Below, one piece after another: positions 35,797 through 45,300 of a stretch of DNA of 64,000 nt. The stretch comes from Erysipelotrichaceae bacterium (GTDB lineage Bacteria; Bacillota_I; Bacilli_A; RFN20; CAG-826). The stretch is from the NCBI GenBank assembly GCA_015058945.1, contig SVBF01000018.1, positions 62,001-126,000 on the forward strand, in the 5' to 3' direction. Position numbers and translations under genes: made by a program. The notes beneath the pieces were generated by a model, which was given only the letters and a program-made list of their open reading frames with translations, was not told the origin of the DNA and searched no databases. Every line of letters starts with the position of its first letter. Position 1 is the first letter of the stretch.

Positions 35797-36471
35797 TTAA
35801 CGCTTTTGGTAATCGGCAATTTTCGCCAACAAGAAGGCGGCGAGTTCGTCCATTCCCTCCTCGGTTTTGGCGGACACGGGGAAGAAAACGGCGTCGGGGT
35901 TGAGGTTACGGATACGCTTCTCGGCTTTCTCCACGTCGAAGTCAAAGACCACCCTCGCGTCGATTTTGGTGAAGACGAAGGCGTTGCCCTTGGTGAACAT
36001 CAACGGGTACTTCAACGGCTTATCGTCGCCCTCGGGGACGGAGAGCAAGACGAGGTTCATCGTCGCGCCGGTGTCGAATTCGGCGGGGCAGACGAGGTTG
36101 CCGATGTTCTCTAAGATCACGAGGTCAATGCCCTCGGTCCCAAGTTCGGCGATGCCTTCGCTCGTCATCTTCGCGTCGAGATGGCATTCACCAGAGGTGT
36201 TCAGTTGGATGGTGCGCACGCCAGTTCGTTTGGCGACCGTGTCGGCGTCGACGACGGCGTCCATGTCGGCCTCGATGACGCCGATGCGGATCTTATCTTT
36301 AAGGCGGTTGATCAAATTGCATAGAAGCGTCGTCTTGCCGCTGCCGGGCGAGGACATGACGTTAAGGAAGAAAACGCCTTTTTCCTTGAGTTCGCCGCGG
36401 AGTTTGGCCGCGCGAAGATCGTTGTTGGCCAAAACGGATTGCTTGACCTTGATGACTCTTAATTCGCCCAT
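35797..36471 (-). CDS. hypB: HypB, nickel-insertion GTPase
   Basis: HypB is the SIMIBI-class GTPase that helps insert nickel into [NiFe]-hydrogenase. The 224-aa protein has the P-loop SSPGSGKTTLLCNL, EADMDAVVDADTVA, the metal ligands Cys-His in GECHLDAKM and Cys in GNLVCPAEF, and the guanine-specificity segment FVFTKIDARV. There is no His-rich N-terminus. I chose the ATG at 36471, which has AGAGG before it. HypA and hydrogenase genes are not in the window, so this is an orphan here. Confidence 0.93.
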   Translation of the reverse strand: MGELRVIKVKQSVLANNDLRAAKLRGELKEKGVFFLNVMSSPGSGKTTLLCNLINRLKDKIRIGVIEADMDAVVDADTVAKRTGVRTIQLNTSGECHLDAKMTSEGIAELGTEGIDLVILENIGNLVCPAEFDTGATMNLVLLSVPEGDDKPLKYPLMFTKGNAFVFTKIDARVVFDFDVEKAEKRIRNLNPDAVFFPVSAKTEEGMDELAAFLLAKIADYQKR

Positions 36472-36752
36472 GGGGATACCTCTTTTGATTGCATAGTAAA
36501 GATTAATGAATCGGGCGCGAAAAAGATAGGCTCGGTTGCCTTTTTCACCAAATCCAGCCCATCGAAAACGCCAAGGCGGAAAAGGGTTCTCACGACCATT
36601 TTGAAACGAAAAGTCGGCGCACGGTCCACGTTTTTTCGCCATTCTCCGAATCGGAGAACGCTTTTCTTCGTTTTCGAAACGCACCTGTAGAGTGCGCTAC
36701 ATGCGTATGAGGAGTTGAATATGCCCCGGGTCCAAAGGAAAGGAGGAACTCG
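36472..36752. other. Intergenic region with hairpin between hypB and the surface locus
   Basis: No gene is seen. A perfect TTCTCCG-AAT-CGGAGAA hairpin (36642-36658) lies about 95 bases before the surface operon and is followed on the plus strand by a T-rich stretch. It could be an operator or a terminator-like regulator. Promoter candidates for the operon near 36690-36710 (TAGAGT) are weak. Confidence 0.4.
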
Positions 36753-37676
36753 ATGTCAGCGATCATCGGAAAAGCATTCTATTGGCCAACCGTCTTACTC
36801 GCCGGGGTCATCGCCGGCGGCACCACCGGTTTCGAAGTGGTTCAGATGTTCAAGCCAACCGCCACCGAGTTCATCGTTTCCGGGGACGGATACCTCCCCG
36901 ACGTCGATGCGGCGTTCGCCAAATACGAGGAAGCCAAAGGCAGCGGGAACTTCGCCTCCGCCCTCACCGCGGACGAGATGATCAACGTCGCCTACCGCCT
37001 CTTCTCCCTCGAGGAGGAGACCTGGTCGCAAGGCGTCGGCGCCTCCATCGCCGCCGGCTTCGTGAATCAGGGCATCCAAAGCATGACGGTGCACTCGGGC
37101 GAACGTTACTTCGAGGAATCCAACTCCTTCTCCTCGATCATCCAGATCTACGACCGGATGTTCCAAGAGGGGGACACCACGACGACCTATTGGGGCGGCG
37201 ACACCAATTACGCGAGCCACCCCAAAAAGGAGTACCCCAACGACGAGTACAAGAAACTCATGGGGCGCTACGTCAGCGAAGGCCTCGTCTACATCGTCTC
37301 CCCCAAGACCCTGATCCTCGACGCGGACACCCCGTCGGGAAAACCGGCCTCCGGCATCACCGAGACACCGGACGGCTACGTCATCGAGGCGGAACTCGAC
37401 AAACGCTATGGCGTCATCAACTACCAATGCCAGATGCAGACGATCTCCGACCTCAAATACAAACCGCAGTTCCAGTTCTGCCATATCACCGTGACGGTCG
37501 ATAAGCAGCTGAACCTGCAACGGATGGTCACCTTCGAGCATTACACCGCCGTCACCTCGCAAGGGGTCGGCTCCGATGCCGAAGGCTCCCTCGTGACCGT
37601 CTACCACCACGAACCCGCCCCGTTTGGCTTCCCTGAAGTCGGCGGCACCGTGGCCCCCTATCCCGAATCCCTATAA
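36753..37676 (+). CDS. Membrane-anchored extracellular protein, unknown
   Basis: The 307-aa protein has an N-terminal membrane helix (WPTVLLAGVIAGGTTGFEVV) and a soluble region, presumably outside, with alternating beta-type segments (YGVINYQCQMQTISDLKY, CHITVTVDKQLNLQRMV). No family is recognised. It starts at an ATG with AAAGGAGG upstream and is followed after 12 bases by the 1253-aa surface protein, so it is the first gene of a two-gene operon. A partner role for the giant protein is inferred from context only. Confidence 0.75.
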   Translation: MSAIIGKAFYWPTVLLAGVIAGGTTGFEVVQMFKPTATEFIVSGDGYLPDVDAAFAKYEEAKGSGNFASALTADEMINVAYRLFSLEEETWSQGVGASIAAGFVNQGIQSMTVHSGERYFEESNSFSSIIQIYDRMFQEGDTTTTYWGGDTNYASHPKKEYPNDEYKKLMGRYVSEGLVYIVSPKTLILDADTPSGKPASGITETPDGYVIEAELDKRYGVINYQCQMQTISDLKYKPQFQFCHITVTVDKQLNLQRMVTFEHYTAVTSQGVGSDAEGSLVTVYHHEPAPFGFPEVGGTVAPYPESL

Positions 37677-37688
37677 GGAGGAATGACC

Positions 37689-40600
37689 ATGAGCTTCATT
37701 CAACACTTATTGACGAAAAAAGTCGCGACCGTAGGACTCTTCTTCTCCGTCTTCGGCGTGACCGCCGGCACCGCCTTCTTCGTCGTGCCCCAAACCGTCA
37801 TCGTCGAGCGTGAACGCGCGATGCCGATCGACCCGGGCGTCGAAGTCGAATTGACCGGTAAGGAACGCTTCATCGGCAACTTGGCCTCAAGCGCCGCGAG
37901 CGGTCTATCCATCAACCTCGACCAACTGACCTTCACCCTCGATGGCAAGGAAGAGACGATCGTCGACGAATTCGATAACAGCGTCACCAAGACCCACAAG
38001 AACGTGATCGACGCCAGTGGCGCCACCCTCGATTTCGCGATGTCCTCGCTTTCGCTCCATGGCGTCAACTTCGCCCTCACCGCCCCCATCACTTATAGTG
38101 ACGGCGGTTTGCGTCCGCATAAGCGCGGCGTGCACGCTTCGATGATCGACGGAACGATCTATTTGAATCTCTTTGACCGCGACGAGGCGGACTCCTGGGA
38201 CTTCAAATACCGCGTCGACGTCGCCGCCAAGGACATGACCGACGATAACGGCAACCCCATCATCGACCCCACCACCGGCGGTGTCCGTCAGTACGAATAC
38301 GGCGACCTCGACTTCCTCATCGAAGATGTTTTCGAGATCCTAAGCGAAGGTGGGCTCAACCTCTCCCTCCAAGGCTGGGTCGAAAAGCTCACCGGCGGCA
38401 ACGCCGAGGAAAGTGAGGAACCCGCCGCTTCCTCCGGCTTAAACACCGACGCCATCATGGATTCGATGTCCGACATGGTCGAGACCTATGAAGGCAACCC
38501 CTACTTCATCTGGAAGCTTCCCTTAGGCGAGAAAGTCATCGAACTCGGCATGCGCTCGGACGAGAACTACCTCTTCACCGGCGTTGACCTCCCCGCTCTC
38601 TATGACTTTGATAAGGAAGAGACCGAAGACGGCGTCGTCTATACCCCTAAGGCCAACGACGACGAAGAATGGGTCATCCAGGAAGGCATGAGCCTCGTGG
38701 CCCACGCCTCGATCCAGGATTTTGGCATCGCCCGCGGCGAATGGAGCACCACCCTCGTCCCCGGCGACGCGGCCAATTATAAGGATTTAACCAATTCGCG
38801 TTACATGCTCGAATCGATCGCCCGTTATGTCGCTAACCCCCAGTTCGGCCTCGACATGACCCTCGACCTCGGCTATGAGACCGCAGCCAAAGAAGGCGAC
38901 CGCACCCACCTCGCCAAGGAAGCCGCCTCGGATTCGCTCCGCATCGCCCTTTCCGCCGACGCGGACTTAAGCGAGCGCAAATTCCACGGCATCCAAGGCC
39001 AGCTCTCGCTTCAGAAGATGGACGAAGAGACCATCAAGGCCCGTCACGACGTGAACGTCGCCTATCTCTATGATCAGACCAACAAGGAAGGCGATGGCTA
39101 CCTCGACATCAACGGCGACCTCTTCAAGGCCCACACCACCAAGACCTACCTCGACGAGTTCTACGCCGAGGTCCTTAAGGACGCCTTCTCCTCTTCTTCC
39201 GATAACCAAAGCGACGCCAACACCCTCAACCAAATCCGCGCCGTCTTGAACAAGATCGACCTCTCCATCGACGCGATCCTCGATTCGGATCTCCTTAACG
39301 ACATCCATAACGGCGTCTACCTCGCCGCGCTCGACGTCATCGAGTCCATCGAGACCACCCAAGTCCGCGACGAAGACGATAAGCCCACCGGCGAATCCGC
39401 CCTTCGCGTCACCCTCACCCTCGCCCCGATCGGCTTGCAGGGCAAGGTCGTCCTGTTGCTTCGCGGCACTTCCAATAAAGCGGACCTCCTCAACCTCACG
39501 TTTGAGAACATCCACTTCGCCTCCTTCACCCTCAATGGTCGCATCAATACCCGCGCCTTCGAACCTTTGAAGGCCAAAGCGGACTATGAGGGCTACCAAG
39601 ACCTCGCCCACCTCAAAGGCATCGGCGAGCAAATCACCGACATCGTCGACGAGAAGGCCTTCTCCGCCTCTCTCGGCGTCACCTTGACCTCTGGCGAGGA
39701 GACCGACATCGCTTTGGACGGCGACATCGCCTTCGCCTTCGAAGAAGGGCTAAAAGCCGGCAAAATCGGCCTCGATTTGGAGCAGAACCTCACCGACAAG
39801 ATCGTGAGCAACCACCGCGTCGGCATCGATATGCGCGACTCCTTCCAGACCGTCGCCATGGCTTATGGCTCGGGTAGCGCCCCGCTAGCATCCATGCCAG
39901 AAGAAGCCTTAAGCGCCAAGCTCAACCTCGGCGCCTTCTCCGACACCTTTGACGCGCTACTCGACCGCTTTGGCGCCCTCGACGATCGCTTTGGCAGGCT
40001 CACCGCCTCCCTCACCAAGGAAGCCGGCACTTCGCTCCTCTCCCGTTTGGCCAAGGGCGAATATAGCGCGCTCCTTGAAAAGACCGACCTCATCTCGAGT
40101 GCCGTCCTCCACGACGAAAACGGCGACACCGTGATCACCGTGAACAAAGCCGCCCTCGGCCTGGAGAAAGACCTCGTCGTCACCCTCCATTACCTCGCTG
40201 GCGAAGAAGGTGGCATCTCCTCCCTTGGCATCGACCTTGGGTTCTCCGGCAAAGACCTGAGCATCCGCCTTGGCGACATCGCCCCCGTCGCGATCCATGA
40301 GACCGACGGCTCCCTTAAGGAAAACGCGGGCAAAGCCTTCGAGAACTTCACCGCGAACGAAGTCGAATCCTATAACGACATCAGCTTCGTCTCCGAGTTG
40401 CTCGAATACACCGTCGGTACCTTCACTCTAGGCACCACCGCCGATGAGAATGGTAACGTCAGCGGCATCTCCCATTACGGCCTAGCCGGCGACCTCTCGG
40501 TCAACCTCGGGCCCCATAACCTCACCTTGGGCCTATTCGACGCCTACGCTTCCGTCGAAGGCGCAGAGACCAAAGTCTACGCCTCCTTGGAAGGCCTACC

Positions 40601-41450
40601 CGTCATCCGTGGCGTCAACGGCCCCGATTCGAGCGTCTATTTCCGTCCCAACGAGGCGGAAGGCGTCCGCAATTCGGAAATCTATTATTACGCCAACGGC
40701 ATCGACCCCAAGGGCGAAGCCTTGCTCACCCGCGATTCCTCTTATGGTAAAGTGCGCAACGTGCGTGACGCGGTGCGCCTCGACGGCGAGGACTTCACCG
40801 GCGACTTGCTCGGCTGGCTCGGCCGTTATAGCCTTGGCATCCTCGACGGCATCCTCGATAAGGACGAAACCCCCGCTCCGACCCCGAACCAGAACGGCCG
40901 CAAGATGCGCGCCGGCATCCTCGGCGACGAACCGCTTCGCATCGAGACCGTCGTCAACGGCTTCACCAAGAGCGCGAGCGAAGACGCCTACACCCTCTCG
41001 GTCGACCTTGGCAAGTTGCTTGGCATCGCGATCCTTGGCAACGCCGAGATCACGCTTACCGGCCGCACGCTCGTCAACGGTGGCAACACCTTCAAGACCC
41101 TCACCGGCATCAACGTCCACGCCGACGCCTCCGCCAAAGCCGCCAATACCGGCAAGGCGTTGCGCCTCGTCTCCGTCGACGTCGACCTCTATCTCAACAA
41201 CATCGTCAAGAACATCGATGGCGATTATGAGATGAAGGATGTCTGGGGCGAAGGCTTCGATACCGCCGCCTATGCGAACAAGTTCATTTCCGCCGTCGCC
41301 GATAGCGGTGAGATCACCGGCAAAGGTCTCCTCTATGACCTCGCCGATGGCTTCTCTAACCCCGACGGCAAGCCCACCAAGCTCTACGGCTATGACTATC
41401 GTCTCGCCGAGAACGTCAAACCCGCGAACCTCTACCTCGGGTTGAACTAA
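37689..41450 (+). CDS. Giant anchored surface protein A (1253 aa), unknown
   Basis: The N-terminus has a single membrane anchor (ATVGLFFSVFGVTAGTAFFV), then more than 1,100 residues of repeated beta-strand/helix units, presumably extracellular. No lipobox, sorting signal or enzyme motif is seen. It is distantly paralogous along its length to the lipoprotein at 42306-45914. Shared positions include EYGDLDFLI, WKLPLGEK, RLAKGEYSALLEK near residue 780, and GIDPKGEALLTRD near 1010. I chose the ATG at 37689, not 37683, because AAGGAGG ends seven bases before it. The function is unknown. A lipid- or polymer-binding scaffold is conceivable but unproven. Confidence 0.8.
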   Translation: MSFIQHLLTKKVATVGLFFSVFGVTAGTAFFVVPQTVIVERERAMPIDPGVEVELTGKERFIGNLASSAASGLSINLDQLTFTLDGKEETIVDEFDNSVTKTHKNVIDASGATLDFAMSSLSLHGVNFALTAPITYSDGGLRPHKRGVHASMIDGTIYLNLFDRDEADSWDFKYRVDVAAKDMTDDNGNPIIDPTTGGVRQYEYGDLDFLIEDVFEILSEGGLNLSLQGWVEKLTGGNAEESEEPAASSGLNTDAIMDSMSDMVETYEGNPYFIWKLPLGEKVIELGMRSDENYLFTGVDLPALYDFDKEETEDGVVYTPKANDDEEWVIQEGMSLVAHASIQDFGIARGEWSTTLVPGDAANYKDLTNSRYMLESIARYVANPQFGLDMTLDLGYETAAKEGDRTHLAKEAASDSLRIALSADADLSERKFHGIQGQLSLQKMDEETIKARHDVNVAYLYDQTNKEGDGYLDINGDLFKAHTTKTYLDEFYAEVLKDAFSSSSDNQSDANTLNQIRAVLNKIDLSIDAILDSDLLNDIHNGVYLAALDVIESIETTQVRDEDDKPTGESALRVTLTLAPIGLQGKVVLLLRGTSNKADLLNLTFENIHFASFTLNGRINTRAFEPLKAKADYEGYQDLAHLKGIGEQITDIVDEKAFSASLGVTLTSGEETDIALDGDIAFAFEEGLKAGKIGLDLEQNLTDKIVSNHRVGIDMRDSFQTVAMAYGSGSAPLASMPEEALSAKLNLGAFSDTFDALLDRFGALDDRFGRLTASLTKEAGTSLLSRLAKGEYSALLEKTDLISSAVLHDENGDTVITVNKAALGLEKDLVVTLHYLAGEEGGISSLGIDLGFSGKDLSIRLGDIAPVAIHETDGSLKENAGKAFENFTANEVESYNDISFVSELLEYTVGTFTLGTTADENGNVSGISHYGLAGDLSVNLGPHNLTLGLFDAYASVEGAETKVYASLEGLPVIRGVNGPDSSVYFRPNEAEGVRNSEIYYYANGIDPKGEALLTRDSSYGKVRNVRDAVRLDGEDFTGDLLGWLGRYSLGILDGILDKDETPAPTPNQNGRKMRAGILGDEPLRIETVVNGFTKSASEDAYTLSVDLGKLLGIAILGNAEITLTGRTLVNGGNTFKTLTGINVHADASAKAANTGKALRLVSVDVDLYLNNIVKNIDGDYEMKDVWGEGFDTAAYANKFISAVADSGEITGKGLLYDLADGFSNPDGKPTKLYGYDYRLAENVKPANLYLGLN

Positions 41451-41458
41451 GTCGCGAT

Positions 41459-41493
41459 AATGCCCTTAACGAATCGGTTAGGGGCATTTTCTT
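41459..41493 (+). terminator. Intrinsic terminator of the surface operon
   Basis: AATGCCC-TTAAC pairs with GGTTA-GGGGCATT, followed by TTCTTTT. The stem begins eight bases after the stop of the giant protein A gene. Confidence 0.75.
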
Positions 41494-41516
41494 TTGCCTC
41501 ATTTCCTAGGTGGACA

Positions 41517-41522
41517 TAAAAT
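41517..41522 (+). promoter_or_regulatory. -10 box of Xre regulator gene, leaderless configuration
   Basis: TAAAAT is followed by eight bases and the ATG at 41531. No Shine-Dalgarno is present. Confidence 0.55.
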
Positions 41523-41530
41523 AGACATAC

Positions 41531-42181
41531 ATGGAAAACCTCGCAGAAATCGTTGGAAAGAACCTCGCTTCTTTGCGTAAGGCCAAAGGCCTGACACAGC
41601 AAGATCTCGCCCGTGAAATCAATTATTCGGACAAATCCATCTCCAAATGGGAGCTCGGTTATTCTTTGCCTAGCGTCGATATCCTGAAGGATTTCGCGCA
41701 GTTCTATGGCGTGAGCATCGATTACCTCGTCGTCGAGCAAAAGCAAGAAGACCTCGAGGCGGTCGCGGCAAATACCGATTTTGACGCCGACTTACGCGCC
41801 AAGCGCGTCAACCAGGCGCTCGTCATCGCCCTCACCGCAACCTTCGTCTTCCTCGTCGCATTAAGCGTGTATCTCGCCTCATTGCTTCGCGGCGATCCCA
41901 GTTCGAATAAATTCACGTCCTTGTTCTTCTGGATGGTGCCCGTATCGATCTTTCTCATCGCTTGGGAGAGCTGGCGTTATTACCATAGTCGGCTCCTCCA
42001 CATCATCCTCCTTTCCGCCTTCGCATGGACCTTGCTTCTTTGCTTCTCCTTCCACTTCCAGTTCTATAAAGATCCGCCGGAGAGCATTTGGTACATCCTC
42101 ATCGTCGGCATACCCATTCAGGTAATCCTCATCCTTTGGGGCAATTTCAAGCCGCGCATCAAGAAAAAAGCGCAAAAATAA
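41531..42181 (+). CDS. Xre-type regulator with four membrane helices
   Basis: Residues 8-62 form a Cro/C1-type helix-turn-helix (LASLRKAKGLTQQDLAREIN, then SDKSISKWELGYSLPSVDIL). After a linker there are four predicted membrane helices between about 98 and 210 (ALVIALTATFVFLVALSVYL, FFWMVPVSIFLIAW, LLHIILLSAFAWTLLLCF, WYILIVGIPIQVILILW), and the end is basic. Such membrane-tethered Xre proteins may bind DNA while sensing the envelope. Its position between two paralogous giant surface-protein genes suggests it controls them, an inference only. It has its own promoter and terminator. Confidence 0.85.
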   Translation: MENLAEIVGKNLASLRKAKGLTQQDLAREINYSDKSISKWELGYSLPSVDILKDFAQFYGVSIDYLVVEQKQEDLEAVAANTDFDADLRAKRVNQALVIALTATFVFLVALSVYLASLLRGDPSSNKFTSLFFWMVPVSIFLIAWESWRYYHSRLLHIILLSAFAWTLLLCFSFHFQFYKDPPESIWYILIVGIPIQVILILWGNFKPRIKKKAQK

Positions 42182-42189
42182 ACCAAGCG

Positions 42190-42218
42190 AAAACCACGGC
42201 ACGTCCCCCGTGGTTTTT
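42190..42218 (+). terminator. Intrinsic terminator of the Xre regulator gene
   Basis: AAAACCACGG pairs with CCGTGGTTTT around a short C-rich loop, followed by TTTCATTTTC. Confidence 0.8.
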
Positions 42219-42283
42219 CATTTTCTCCGATTCGTAGACATTGTTTCCCCAAAGTGGAAACAAGCGAATCGTACCCTCGCACG

Positions 42284-42289
42284 TATAAT
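42284..42289 (+). promoter_or_regulatory. -10 box of giant lipoprotein B gene
   Basis: TATAAT ends 16 bases before the ATG at 42306. The expected leader is about ten bases, with no Shine-Dalgarno except a weak GGGAAA. The in-frame ATG inside TATAATG lies upstream of any likely transcription start and cannot be the start codon. Confidence 0.5.
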
Positions 42290-42305
42290 GCCCGCGGGAA
42301 ATTTC

Positions 42306-45300
42306 ATGGGACCCTTCGAACAGAGAAAAAACCGCACCCCTCGCTTCGCGATGACCCTCGGTCTCGCGACGGTTTTGCTTTTCTCTTGCGGGAACCCTGG
42401 CGAACAAAGCGCGATCTCCGAAAACATAGAAACCCCGAATGAAATCGCCACCCCGATGAAGGCGCAGGTGCTTGAGGGCTTCTCTAACGGCTTGAAGTTA
42501 GAGTTCGACGCCTTGAAGCTGCTCATTCCCGCCAACGGCTCCCGTGGTGAAAACCTGATCGACCTTTCCTCCTCGTCGGGGCAAATCCGTCTGGAGTCCC
42601 CGTCGCTCCATGGCCTTTTTGTCGGGCTCGACGCCCCGGTCTCCTATAACGGACTCGACCGCGAACTCGCCCTTACTTTAGCGGGGGACGACGTTTATTT
42701 CTCCGTCTCCTCCGAGCGTGACGACGCGGCGAATTATGACCTCAAATACCATTCTTCCATCGCCACCAAAGACGTCGGCGGGGAAGACGCGGTGACCAAA
42801 GGTATCTCCTATTACGAGTACGGTGATCTCGACTATGTCATCGCCGAGATCCTCGACATCCTCGGCGTCGATTCCCTTTCGCTCAACCTCGATAAGGGCA
42901 TCGGCCTCACTTTTGATTGGGACGCCATCAACGACTCCATCGACGCGATCAGCGAATATGACGCCACGAGATTCCTTTGGGAATTACCTTTGGGCGATAA
43001 AACCTTCCCCATCGGTTTAGGCCACGATGATTCTGGCGTGCTTTCGACCATCGAGTTCCCGTTGCAGGTGAACCAAGGCGATTATGCCGTCCTTAATGAT
43101 GACTTCCACCTATGCCTCAAGGCCAAAATCGCGGAAGATGCCCCACTTTCCTGGGCGCCGAAATATCCCACTGACGAATACGTCGACATCGTCGATTCGC
43201 TTTCCTTGTTCCGCCAAATCGCCAAGCTCACGCAGCGTAAGGCTTTCGGCGTGACCGCCGACTTCAACCTGAGCCACACCGAAGACGAGATCCTCGGCGA
43301 CGAGGACCATTTCGCGACCCCCGCGGTCGACGAATCGGCCTACTTAAGGCTCGCCGCCAACGCCGACTTAAGCCGTGATTTCCTCAGCGGGCTTAACGCG
43401 GACATCATTCTTGGCCAGCTCGGCAAGAACGAGAAGCGCATCGGCTTCCATTCGAAGTTGGATGAGGCAGAAAGCGACGCGAGGCTCTTCCTCAACGTCA
43501 ACGACATCCTCAAAGTCCGTACGACCAGCGACGTCGTCAGCGCGCTTTTCTCTTCGCTTCTTGATTCGCTAAAAGACGACTCCATCCAAAACGACATGAT
43601 CATGAAGTTGCTCTCGTCCTTACTCGCGACCGCCAACGGCATCTTCGAGGCCATCAATGCCGTCAAAGAATCCGCTTTCTATGAAAACATCGACAAAAAG
43701 CACTTCGAATCCATCTTGTCCACGATCGTCGATCTGCAAGTCCACGATAACTCCATTTCCATCACGGTCGATCTTTCCGGCGCTTCGTTGATCGGCACGG
43801 CCACGGTCCTTCTTAACGGCACCAGCGACGACATGTCCCTAGGCAGAATCACCTTGGATAACGTCGGCCTCAAATCCACCAACGACTCCCACACCTGTTT
43901 CACCATCGACGGCTATCTCACCATCGATCCTTACCAGGATGTCGCATTCAGCGAGGATGGCTATGTCGAGATGACCCACCTTCCCCACTGGACCGATGAG
44001 ATCAACGCCATCGCCGAGCGCGACCAGCTCTCCGCCCAAATCGATGGATATGCCTTAAAACAAGGCACCACCTCCCGCATCACCTCCGCGACGGCCAATC
44101 AGTACGTCTATGACCCCGTCGCCAAGCGCGGACGCACCGAGCAAGGCATGGCCTTCCATGGCTCCCTCGCCTTTGACTTGCAGCAGCGTCTAGGCACCGG
44201 GGCGATGACCTTCCTCGACCTCAAGGAAGATTACGTCAACGACCATAACCTCAAGATCGACGTCACCGGCGAAGAAGGCGAGAACGACACCGAGGAGAAA
44301 GACATGGTCGGCAGCGGCAACGAGAACGCCATGTATTTCGAATACAATTCCCGCAACGTCACCGCCGCTAGCGGTTCCTCCACCTATAAGTCCGAAAACC
44401 GTTCCGAACCTTCCAGGAATCCCTTGAAGGGACGTTTCTCCATCCATTCTTTGAATGGTTTGCTCGGCGTCATCCTGGAACTCACCGAATCCAACGACCC
44501 GAAGTTCGAGCGTCTCACCAACCTCGTCTCGGGCATCATGGCGGAGACGCTGCTCACCAAATTGCTCAAGGGGCAATACTTTGAATTGCTTTCCTCGAAG
44601 ATCCTCACCTCGGTGACGCTTAACGCCGACTCCTCCACTTTCGTGATCGCCCCGGGTATCATCCAGCAAAACACCGGACTCACGTTAAAGGCCGGCTATG
44701 GAGAGGATGGCATGCCTAGGACCATCGAAATCTGGCTGACCCTCGAAGGAGAGGAAAACGACACGGAAGTCTACGCGAAAATCACCCTCGGAGACACCTC
44801 TTTCGACTCCTTCCCCTATCAGTTTGATAACCACGATAACGCCAACTTCGTGGACTACTCTTCCTTGAAGACGTTGCTCGGATATGGCATCGACACCATC
44901 TCTCTGGGCAACACCGATAAGGATAAGACCACCACTTATCATATCGGTGGCACCGTCACGCTGGAAATCCGCCTCGGCAGCGAATGGACCGTCAAGGATG
45001 TTCAGATCGCCCTCGACATCTATTTCATCCTCCATGGCACGAGCCTAAAGATCCTCGGCAGTATCTTCACGCCGAAGACGACGGCGCTTTTGGGGATGGT
45101 CAAGGTCATTCCAGAAAACTGCTATAGCACTTTCTTCTACGAAACCGACGGCATCGATAAAGAGGGTTCGCTTTACCTGACCCGTTATGTGGGCCCCTCC
45201 AACCGCATCAATTCCTGGCGCGACGACGTCGAGGTGAGCCATTGCAAAGTCAAAGGCTCGGATTTCCTAAGCAACGCGGTCGATTGGCTAGCCAAATACA

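Noticed and set aside
42284-42290. ATG within TATAATG as start codon of lipoprotein B (also for ruvX and the 49316 gene)
   Set aside because: The ATG is part of the -10 box and would not be transcribed from that promoter; the next in-frame ATG fits the signal peptide better.
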